DNA from: a virus
Virus record (IMG/VR): IMGVR_UViG_3300000929_000387
Span: 1-29,683 of that record
Strand: one strand, 5' to 3'
Length of the DNA stretch: 29,683 bases
Made by a program: the position numbers and the translations under genes. Positions 1 to 7,357 of this stretch are shown one piece after another. The notes below the pieces were generated by a model. The model was given only the letters and a program-made list of their open reading frames with translations, was not told where the DNA came from and ran no database searches. The first letter of the stretch is position 1; every line of letters begins with the position of its first letter.

Positions 1-1655
1 TTATTTACGTATCCAAGTACTTCGATACTTGAAGCACCACCCAACCCACTAATAGTAACGCTAGTTGTTCCAACGCCAGTAATAGTTGCACTAGTATAAA
101 CGTCACTGTCATCTGCTGAAATAATCCAGTCATTTGTGTTTGCAAATGTTTCGCCAGAAGCCGAAAGGGTTAAAGATGCAGATCCAGTGGTAACTGAAGC
201 AGTAAATCTTCTTTGAGTTGCAAGTGAGATGTCGGTTAAATTCTTAGGACGTGAATTTGGCAGATCCATCAATAATGTATTGTATTTAGGATCTTTTAAT
301 ACTGCTTGACCAAGTTCAAGAACTAAATTCATATAGTCAGATACGCTAGTCCCAATACTTCTGACGCTTCTGAAGTTTTGCCCAGAATTCATAGAAACTT
401 CAAAAATGTGAAGTCTATATACCCCAGAATTATCTTCATCTACGGCTCTAATTCTTGCAGTACCAATGGTAGAGCCGCCATAATTTGTAGCATTACGCAA
501 ATTCACTTGAACAAAGGTATTAATATTTGGAAGCCCTTGACTAGTGGTTCCATCTACAAGTATATAATTACCAAGAGTAAAAGCGGTTACTTCGTTATTA
601 ATTGTAGTAGTTGTTCTAGGTTTATTAACCGATATTACTTTAGAGTTAATTGTTGCAACTCTATAACCGTCCACGTATGCTACACCAGGTTGTATTGAAA
701 TATCAAGTTTACTAGCATCATCTAAATTATCAGTAAATGTCAGCATAAATGGTTTAACTATATAATCACCAGATTCTTCGGCCGTACGTACAGCCATAGT
801 ATCTCTTATAATATTGTAATTTTCTTCTTGAGCTGGTTTTTTAATATCGGCAAGTATGCCATTAACAATTTTACCAACATACACAAAATTTTGATCAGCT
901 GTTATTAAAGATCTTAGCGTTAATATTAAAGAAATTTTATATCTATCAGCGCCCGGTGCAGAAGTATTTGGTAAAGCCCCAGAATTATCGTAAAGAGATG
1001 TGTCATCATTTGCCGTAACAATAGATTCATTAATTAAAAATCCAAAATCGTCAGTGATAGTGCTTTGATATTTTGAAGCTAATATAGTTTGCTTAGGGCT
1101 AAATACAAATCTACCTGTTGCGTAATATACGCCTTCATTATTGGTTAGAAAAATTCCAATTCCAGTAGCTGGGTTTAAAGTGGTATTTGTAGTTTGAAGT
1201 GTTAAAGTTACAGAGCCATTTGAGATATTTTCGCCAGGTTGAAATTCAGTATTAGTTCCGTTTGAATTGGTATAGGTAATATAAATTGTACCCGGATCAG
1301 TACTTGTAGCTGCTACTACATATGTAAGAATTCCTGAAACTCCACTGGTATTACCAGTAAACGTGGTTTCTAAAATCGTAGAAGTATCAGTGGGTAGAGT
1401 ATTTGAAGTTTCATTTAATTTAAAAAATCTACCATTATTTGTGGAAAATCCACCAGATTGAACAATTGCGCCATCTTTAAATATATTATTTCCAAATCTG
1501 GTCATTTCAGATTGGACTATAGTCTGAAGTTGCGTCAGTTCACGAGCTTGAACAGCCCTACCATTATTAAATAGTATGCGATGAAAACCGGCACTATCTT
1601 GAAAATCATCTCTATAAGTTTCAAGAAAGGAGTTTTGAATTACTTGATCTACCAT
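1..1655 (-). CDS. DUF4815-type virion structural protein, 3'-partial
   Basis: The minus-strand frame is open from an ATG at 1655 to the left edge with no stop, so the C-terminus lies outside the window. The N-terminus carries the stretch NNGRAVQARELTQLQTIV (about residues 30-47), followed by a region rich in Thr, Gly and Asn. I recognise that opening from large structural proteins of marine T4-like phages annotated as DUF4815 or virion structural protein; their exact role is not established. It is the last visible gene of the baseplate operon, 15 bp after gp8, so a part in the outer baseplate or fibre attachment is inferred. No strong ribosome binding site is seen (GGGCTTATAACGA precedes the ATG). 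The internal Thr/Ser/Gly-rich beta-type sequence fits a fibrous or beta-sandwich protein. Confidence 0.75.
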   Translation of the reverse strand, partial: MVDQVIQNSFLETYRDDFQDSAGFHRILFNNGRAVQARELTQLQTIVQSEMTRFGNNIFKDGAIVQSGGFSTNNGRFFKLNETSNTLPTDTSTILETTFTGNTSGVSGILTYVVAATSTDPGTIYITYTNSNGTNTEFQPGENISNGSVTLTLQTTNTTLNPATGIGIFLTNNEGVYYATGRFVFSPKQTILASKYQSTITDDFGFLINESIVTANDDTSLYDNSGALPNTSAPGADRYKISLILTLRSLITADQNFVYVGKIVNGILADIKKPAQEENYNIIRDTMAVRTAEESGDYIVKPFMLTFTDNLDDASKLDISIQPGVAYVDGYRVATINSKVISVNKPRTTTTINNEVTAFTLGNYILVDGTTSQGLPNINTFVQVNLRNATNYGGSTIGTARIRAVDEDNSGVYRLHIFEVSMNSGQNFRSVRSIGTSVSDYMNLVLELGQAVLKDPKYNTLLMDLPNSRPKNLTDISLATQRRFTASVTTGSASLTLSASGETFANTNDWIISADDSDVYTSATITGVGTTSVTISGLGGASSIEVLGYVN

Positions 1656-1670
1656 TCGTTATAAGCCCGT

Positions 1671-3004
1671 TTATAATTGTATTATTATTTTTAAATCTTC
1701 AGTTTGAGAAGATGATCTCTCAATTGCGGCGCGATTATCAATATAGAAAATTTCACCTGTGAACTTATTTATATCACCGATACTAAGCGCTGAATTAATA
1801 ACACCTGAACCTGAACCATTTGTTTCAGTTAATGATTCTCCATCTTGAAATGCTTTAAATCCAGTTAATGTATCTTGATGATAGTAAATTGTATCTGAAT
1901 CAAATTTGTCAATATATGCCTTTGCGCCAGAGGTTCCACCTAAAATAGTTTTATCTGCAGTGAATGTTGACGATATAGAAGCCAAAGTCATATAGTTTAA
2001 TGCGGATGCTGTAGCATTTGTAATTAAAGCATCAGCTGAGTCTAAAGGATTTTTTATAATAGCAACTTGTCTAAAATCTTGGCCAATAATGAAATCATCA
2101 TTTTCTGCCCCAGAAGGTTTCGTATTAAACATCATTGCTGTCGATTTAAGGTCGATAACGGAATTTGCCCCATAACCATTTCCTGGTGCAATATTCACTC
2201 TTGCTGTCGCCCCAGTTCCTCCACCGCCGGAAAAAACTATTTCAGCATAATTATAATCTTGACCTGGAACAAACAGCACGCCTGCTGCAGAGTCTTTCAT
2301 TTCCACCTTCACGACTGCACCACCGCTAATTGATGCAAAGGCTGTTGCCCCTGTTCCATCGCCTATAACAGTTGCTGTGTATAACCAGATCCACAAGCAG
2401 TAACAGTAACACTTGAAATTTGGCCTTTTATAGCCGCCTGTTGAATTGCATATTGTTCCTGAGTCAATGCTGGATCTTCAGGACCAGCTGAATCTATAAG
2501 TCTAACTGGAATATAGTTAGCAGAGAGATACGAATTGGCTCTTATAGCACTGATAGTATAAAGATACTTCCAAACATAACCATCAGATGTCCTAAATGCA
2601 GAAGTTGAAACTCCAGATGGCTTTACGCTAGATACGACTGATGCCCCAGTTGCATCTTTACCTTGCTGTAAGCAAATATAAACACCGTTGGTATCAGTTA
2701 ATACGTAATAGGAATTTGTTGGATAACCAACTTGGTTATTATCATAAGCTGAATAGGTCGTACCTGATACCCAATTATTTCTAGGAACTACAAAAGAGAC
2801 ATCTTCAGCTTTTTTTAATGACTGTAATGATAATCTTAAATTTCTCTCTTCTCTAAGAGAATTTGTAGGTATAACAACTGTATCTGAAGAATCCCACTGT
2901 TGTGATCTGCCTATCCCAACATAATAATGTTGCGTTGCTGATGCAACGTCATCTATAATAGACTGAACAAATTTTCTTTTAAAACTATCTGTAATGATTG
3001 CCAT
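1671..3004 (-). CDS. 8: gp8-like baseplate wedge protein, reading frame broken by a -1 shift
   Basis: Two overlapping frames together make one gp8-like protein of roughly 440 residues. The 5' frame (3004 to 2363, 213 codons) begins MAIITDSFKRKF and ends out of register shortly after GSGYT. The 3' frame (stop at 1671) resumes with ATVIGDGTGATA and ends ENRAAI-type sequence, here IDNRAAIERSSSQTEDLKII, a typical gp8 C-terminus (the acidic QTED followed by a hydrophobic tail). The 3' frame has only a TTG near its start and no ribosome binding site, so it is not a separate gene. In T4, gp8 is a dimeric wedge protein that bridges gp10, gp7 and gp6. SD AGGAT lies 7 bases before the ATG. The join falls at about 2375-2383. 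A missing base (for example C in an ACACCAGCA context) would restore one frame; a sequencing or assembly error, a true mutation and a recoding event cannot be told apart here. Confidence 0.72.
1766..1773 (-). promoter_or_regulatory. TATAAATA inside gp8, possible internal late promoter
   Basis: An exact T4 late-promoter octamer on the minus strand lies inside the gp8 3' coding region, about 110 bp before the DUF4815-type gene. In this AT-rich DNA it could be chance, since it simply encodes an Ile-Asn pair in gp8. It is listed because the gene below it otherwise has no close promoter. Confidence 0.25.
2363..2396 (-). other. Frame-shift zone in gp8
   Basis: The 5' frame stops at TAG 2365-2363, while the 3' frame is already open from 2396. 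Moving from the first to the second frame is a -1 step between TAT ACA (2383-2378) and GCA ACT (2375-2370). The local sequence TATACACAGCAACTG has no X XXY YYZ slippery heptamer, which argues for an indel rather than programmed recoding. Confidence 0.6.
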
Positions 3005-3016
3005 GTGTTTATCCTA

Positions 3017-4018
3017 TTACGCTACCGTTACTTGGCTTTGATTTCCAATGAGGTACCAATTGTTTCCATCCCAAATAACCTGGCATCCATCATATTGCGC
3101 TAAGGCAAAAGTGGTACCTTGTGCAAAACTTGCTGGAGTTACTGTGGCAGTACCAGCGCCTCTATTTGTAAATATTTTATATTCGCCAACTACTGTACCA
3201 TTAGCTAAAGAAACTGCTAATGCTGATCCGCTATTACAGATTATATATGTCGCCGCAGTTGATGCAGCCCCCGCCGTAGTAATTGTTGAAGATGTATAAG
3301 CTGCTTTTGCAATTTCAACTGAACCAGTACCCTTGCCAGCTAATTTGACCGTAACATTAGTATCTGTACCAGAAGCAGTGATAGTAGGTTTATTACCAGT
3401 TGCAGCATTTGTTAATGTAACTTCATTTACTGCAGATGCAGTCGCAGTAACTTTAATTAATTCTGCACCATTTGCATCATCAACGGATGTGGTAATACGG
3501 GGAGTAGTTAATATAGGTGACGTTAATGTTTTATTTGTAAGTGTTGCCGGGTGTTTTGCGAAAAGTATTGTATCAGAATCTAAAAGATCTGGAAAATTGA
3601 TAATCATATCGGTTCCAGAATCGACAACACCTTCATAATGAAAATGGTAATAACCGGTTCCTTCAACACCATGAAGTCTTAAATCACCATCAATTTTAGT
3701 TTCATGTAAATGCTTTTTATAGAGACTTTGCTCTGCTGTTGTCAATACTACTTCTCCACTTGAATCTGGAAAAGTTATAGTATTATCTTTAGTAGGGTTA
3801 ATTACTTGAAGAACTGTTTCATAATCATCAGTTGAAGTACCTTCAAAAACAATGGTATTATTAGTGAATGTAATCCCAGTAGATAAAACATCACTATCTC
3901 CACCAAGTCTTTGGAAGATTTCTACAAAATTCTCATTGATTTTTTGACCAGCACTACGGAGTGTGTCGCCTGTACCGTCATTCGCGGTGGTGCCAATGCT
4001 GATATTTTGTCTTGTCAT
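3017..4018 (-). CDS. gp10-like baseplate/fibre-connection protein
   Basis: 333 residues. The N-terminus (QNISIGTTANDGTGDTL, then RSAGQKINENFVEIF) closely resembles the N-terminus of T4 gp10 (QNINIG...DDGTGDYLRKGG.KINENF), the part that attaches to the baseplate wedge. T4 gp10 is about 600 residues, so this is a shorter protein. The middle is Thr/Ala-rich with fibre-like sequence (LTNKTLTSPILTTP near residue 160). The C-terminal approximately 50 residues (GEYKIFTNRGAGTATVTPAS and later WDGNNWYLIG) look like a small beta domain shared by many marine phage structural proteins. It has its own late promoter at 4043-4050 and an SD, AGGGA, 7 bases before ATG. The TNKTLTSP motif is common in tail fibres, so a short-fibre role is an alternative. 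Confidence 0.68.
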   Translation of the reverse strand: MTRQNISIGTTANDGTGDTLRSAGQKINENFVEIFQRLGGDSDVLSTGITFTNNTIVFEGTSTDDYETVLQVINPTKDNTITFPDSSGEVVLTTAEQSLYKKHLHETKIDGDLRLHGVEGTGYYHFHYEGVVDSGTDMIINFPDLLDSDTILFAKHPATLTNKTLTSPILTTPRITTSVDDANGAELIKVTATASAVNEVTLTNAATGNKPTITASGTDTNVTVKLAGKGTGSVEIAKAAYTSSTITTAGAASTAATYIICNSGSALAVSLANGTVVGEYKIFTNRGAGTATVTPASFAQGTTFALAQYDGCQVIWDGNNWYLIGNQSQVTVA

Positions 4019-4042
4019 GACTAATCCCTGTTAAGTTTAATC

Positions 4043-4050
4043 TATTTATA
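4043..4050 (-). promoter_or_regulatory. T4-type late promoter before the gp10-like gene
   Basis: Exact TATAAATA on the minus strand in the 39-bp gap between gp7 and the gp10-like gene. With the box at -13 to -6 the start site would be near 4037, giving a leader of about 19 bases that includes the SD AGGGA. Confidence 0.75.
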
Positions 4051-4057
4051 TGAAAAG

Positions 4058-5038
4058 TTAGACTGAATCTAGATATTGATAGGTATTATTAGCTGAATCC
4101 CAATAATCAAATATTGATTGATCCATTGTTTCTAGTGTATTTGACATATTGACAGATTTAATAATACCATCTGAATCTTGGTCAAACGTTGGCGCATTTT
4201 CATCAATAGCTTCAATAATACTATTATATTGATCGTTGATTTCGCTAATAGTCCAATCGGAAATGCTGGATATCATTCTATAAGGATTAACTCTTTCGGC
4301 ATAAAGGTCGGAATCGGCATCATCAGCAATAATAACAGTTAATGGAGAGAATGTTATTGTAGCAACAGAGGCACTGTTTTCGAATGTAATAATACCAGCA
4401 CTTGAGTCTTGAATTGATATGGGCATATCGCCTATAGCAAGATTGACTGTAGTTTCCACGAAAATATCGCCGGCCAAATACCAACCAGCTGGGTGAACAA
4501 ATCTCTTATAAAGAGTTTCCCATCTTGCAATAGGTATACCTGATTTAATTAAAATAGAATGAATCTGATATCTTTTATCATCTTGAATATATCTTAAGGA
4601 GTCAGGGCCAATTAAAGATTCATTTACAATAAAAATATTTCTTTTTGGATATTCTATTTCAACGTTTTCATTATAAAATCCTCTGAAAAAAAGCTTTGCA
4701 GAATTAGCACTGCCTTTTTCTCTATAAAAACTAGCAAATAGTTTTGCCACTAATCTTGGATTAATACTAAAATCAGCTGTATTTACTCCCATACCAATTT
4801 CATCAAATATATTATCAAGTTGAGTTAAAAGATTTGAATTTAAATCTCTTGCTTGATATATCGAACTAATAAAATAACTAAATCCTTCATCATCCTTTTC
4901 CATATAGTCATAATAGGCTTCTAAGAATTCCACAAGATTAGGATATTCCGTAGCATAATGCTCCGGCAAAATTTCTTTTACTTTGCTGGAAATAAAATTA
5001 GCTGGGATTCTATTTAGGAATTCTAAAGTGTGCGACAT
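4058..5038 (-). CDS. 7: Short gp7-like baseplate wedge protein
   Basis: 326 residues, placed directly after gp6 as gene 7 is in T4. T4 gp7 is about 1030 residues, and the resemblance is to its C-terminal third. The shared features are an acidic helix (NLVEFLEAYYDYME, about residue 35), a segment around KLFASFYREKGSANSAKLFF followed by RGFYNENVEIEYP (about 103-135), and ARWETLYKRFVHPAGWYLAG (about 172-191) before a C-terminal tail. I compared these with my recollection of T4 gp7, not by search. gp7 sits at the centre of the wedge and binds gp6, gp8, gp10 and gp53. The ATG overlaps the gp6 stop (TAATG), so translation is probably coupled. The lack of the long N-terminal part suggests a reduced wedge. 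Confidence 0.65.
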   Translation of the reverse strand: MSHTLEFLNRIPANFISSKVKEILPEHYATEYPNLVEFLEAYYDYMEKDDEGFSYFISSIYQARDLNSNLLTQLDNIFDEIGMGVNTADFSINPRLVAKLFASFYREKGSANSAKLFFRGFYNENVEIEYPKRNIFIVNESLIGPDSLRYIQDDKRYQIHSILIKSGIPIARWETLYKRFVHPAGWYLAGDIFVETTVNLAIGDMPISIQDSSAGIITFENSASVATITFSPLTVIIADDADSDLYAERVNPYRMISSISDWTISEINDQYNSIIEAIDENAPTFDQDSDGIIKSVNMSNTLETMDQSIFDYWDSANNTYQYLDSV

Positions 5039-6873
5039 TATAGACTAATCCTAATTCTTTCATAGTCAATTTGAGCGGAAGAGTATGAATTAGTAGTATC
5101 TAAACTTAAAACGAAATTTCTTAGTGGTCGAATAGTACTCTGATTTGCAGGTATAGCTGAAATTTTCATTTCAGTTAAAGAACCAAACAACGCAGTTGGC
5201 GCAAATCCTATAATATTTACTATTCCATTTAGTGCATCATATGATCCAAGATTGGTAACTAATACTAATTGATCAGCAACAGTTACGACTTCAAGAACGT
5301 TACTATTTAACCTATTTCGTATAATACAATTTTGCCCTAAATAGGTGAATGTATTAGAAGTAATTACTCTTGTGTCATATAATGGAGCTGAAAGTTCTAC
5401 TGGAAATACTATTCTATAAGCATTCGATTGAGCTAATGTTGGAGCAAATCTCATTTGCACTTTCACATCCATTCTAGAGTTAAGAATAGCTGTAGGCAAA
5501 TCATCAATCTCTGCTAATATATTCGATCTTCTGAATACTTTATTAAATTTATCTAAATTCGTAGTAAAGTAATTTGATATTAGTGTATTTACTTGATTTT
5601 CAACTGAACTCACTGTAGCATTAGTCAGTGCTGGATTAAAATTGAAAAAAGTGGAAGTTTCAATATAGCAAACTTTAGCATCTTCAAATGTAGTATCAAT
5701 AGACATAATTGATCTATTTTCAGATAAATCAGTAATAATGCTATTTTTAATATTATCTTTCACACTTGTAGTTATGCCATCTTTATAATTTAATGAAACG
5801 TAAACTTTTCCGTAGTTTGGCGGTATATTATCCTCACCTCCCCAAGCAGTAACATCTTTTAAATAACTTCCATAATTGGAATTAATAAGAGCAATATAAT
5901 CAGTCGCAGTGACCAATCTATTTTGGGCGGCAAACTGAATAGGAGCATTTGCTTTAATAGAAGCAATAGTTTCTTTATCTGCTCCACCTGCAGATCTCGA
6001 TACAGTAGTCGCTCTTAATGTATAGTTATTACTATTTACTGTTACTGCAGTTTGAGGGCTAAATATTCTAGCACCATTTCCACTAGTAGCATTTGTAGAC
6101 AAATAAGTTACTACGATGAATTCACCAGCTGCAGGTTTTTTACCTGTAACTGTACCATCTCCAAAATAAAGCTCATAGTATCCATTAGGAGATTCTCTTA
6201 ATAGATAATTTGTTGAAGTTGGAGATACTGAAATTGACTGTGAATATGGCAAGTATGTATCATACAAACTTGAATTTCTGTTTCTATACACCTTTACAAC
6301 TACAGTTGATGAGTCAACATTTTCATCAGGAATAATATAAATTGGATTCTCATTTGAAGATACTAAGAATGATTTAGTTTTCAAGGCTCCTTCATAGATT
6401 GATATATCATAACTACCAGTTCCGCTTTGGAATTTATAAAGTCCAGTTCCATCATCTGTTGCACTATAAACTTCATTAGTCCAGAAGGTATACGTAATAT
6501 CGTCAATAGTAGTAGTAAACCTTTGATTAGTTGGAAGCGTAACTGATATCGGTCTTCCAGTATCAGAAACGCTAATGGAAAGATTTACAACAGCACTTGC
6601 TGCAGTTTTGGATCTTGGAGTATATCCCAAACTTTCAGCAATTGCTAGCACTGAACCTCTTAGTTGAGCAGTGTTTAAAAATGCTTCATTTAAAGCAAAG
6701 TTTGTAATTAGCGCATTATAATGAGTATTATAAGCTAAAACATCTAAAATACTATCTAATGCTGAAGCTTCAAAGTCATAATCAGAAAATTCATTTGTAG
6801 CTAAAAAATGGACTTTTAAAGCTTCTTTGATTCTAGCAAAATCAAGTTGTGTGGATTCTATACTAGTTGCCAT
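5038..6873 (-). CDS. 6: Baseplate wedge protein gp6 (baseplate J-like)
   Basis: 611 residues, near the 660 of T4 gp6. The N-terminus has the typical helical opening (LDFARIKEALKVHFLATNEF, then DYDFEASALDSILDVLAYN). The centre has the J-like core around VTATDYIALINSNYGSYLKD (about residues 320-340) with a following KVYVSLNYKDG strand. In the T4 baseplate gp6 forms dimers that join neighbouring wedges into the inner ring and, with gp25 and gp53, responds to the conformational switch. The gene starts one base after the gp25 stop codon and overlaps gp7, as expected for a wedge operon. Confidence 0.9.
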   Translation of the reverse strand: MATSIESTQLDFARIKEALKVHFLATNEFSDYDFEASALDSILDVLAYNTHYNALITNFALNEAFLNTAQLRGSVLAIAESLGYTPRSKTAASAVVNLSISVSDTGRPISVTLPTNQRFTTTIDDITYTFWTNEVYSATDDGTGLYKFQSGTGSYDISIYEGALKTKSFLVSSNENPIYIIPDENVDSSTVVVKVYRNRNSSLYDTYLPYSQSISVSPTSTNYLLRESPNGYYELYFGDGTVTGKKPAAGEFIVVTYLSTNATSGNGARIFSPQTAVTVNSNNYTLRATTVSRSAGGADKETIASIKANAPIQFAAQNRLVTATDYIALINSNYGSYLKDVTAWGGEDNIPPNYGKVYVSLNYKDGITTSVKDNIKNSIITDLSENRSIMSIDTTFEDAKVCYIETSTFFNFNPALTNATVSSVENQVNTLISNYFTTNLDKFNKVFRRSNILAEIDDLPTAILNSRMDVKVQMRFAPTLAQSNAYRIVFPVELSAPLYDTRVITSNTFTYLGQNCIIRNRLNSNVLEVVTVADQLVLVTNLGSYDALNGIVNIIGFAPTALFGSLTEMKISAIPANQSTIRPLRNFVLSLDTTNSYSSAQIDYERIRISL

Positions 6874-7317
6874 TTATCTTAGCCTTATTACTGTTGTTTC
6901 GAAAGTAATGGTTTCTGATGTATTTACTACCTGAAATTCTACTTTAACTCTTGCTGTATTATTATCTGGTTGAATATTTGGCTTAATAGATAAAAGTTTT
7001 GCCCTAGGTTCAAAGTTTTTTATAGCCGCAGCTATATGCTCTGTCAATAAAATATTAGTTTCATCTTCGGCCAATTCAAATAATAAATCGTTTAATCCAC
7101 CGCCAAAAAATGGGTTAAATGGTTTTTCTCCAACATTCGTTAATAACAGATTTTTAACCGCTTGCTTAACAGCAGCAGCATCTGTCTTTTTATAGACATC
7201 CCCTGATGGTTTTTTAGTAAAAGTAAGATCTAAATCCGAATATACTTTATCTCTAGAAGTTACTAAACTTCTAGTTTGTAAATCGCCATCTTCTGCTGCA
7301 AAATACTTTCTGACCAT
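6874..7317 (-). CDS. 25: Baseplate wedge protein gp25 (GPW/gp25 family)
   Basis: 147 residues, a little longer than T4 gp25 (132). Family marks are the central loop KPFNPFFGGGLNDLLFEL (about residues 64-81) and the conserved EPR motif in NFEPRAKLL (about 101-109). gp25 is a small wedge core protein, related to sheath-initiating TssE/GPW proteins of contractile systems. A strong SD (GGGAAGAAA before ATG) and a late promoter at 7337-7344 precede it. It opens the gp25-gp6-gp7 block. Confidence 0.93.
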   Translation of the reverse strand: MVRKYFAAEDGDLQTRSLVTSRDKVYSDLDLTFTKKPSGDVYKKTDAAAVKQAVKNLLLTNVGEKPFNPFFGGGLNDLLFELAEDETNILLTEHIAAAIKNFEPRAKLLSIKPNIQPDNNTARVKVEFQVVNTSETITFETTVIRLR

Positions 7318-7336
7318 TTTCTTCCCTAGTTTAGTA

Positions 7337-7344
7337 TATTTATA
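7337..7344 (-). promoter_or_regulatory. T4-type late promoter before gp25
   Basis: Exact TATAAATA on the minus strand in the 40-bp gap between the spike gene and gp25. The predicted start is near 7331, 14 bases before the gp25 ATG. Confidence 0.75.
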
Positions 7345-7357
7345 TGGTTTCTAAGTA

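Noticed and set aside
378-698. Plus-strand frame of 106 codons opposite the DUF4815-type gene
   Set aside because: Product is Ile/Ser/Cys-rich with no SD; the minus strand carries a continuous recognised protein.
3048-3638. Two plus-strand frames opposite the gp10-like gene
   Set aside because: Shadows of Thr/Ala-rich coding sequence; the opposite frame matches gp10 and has a promoter and SD.
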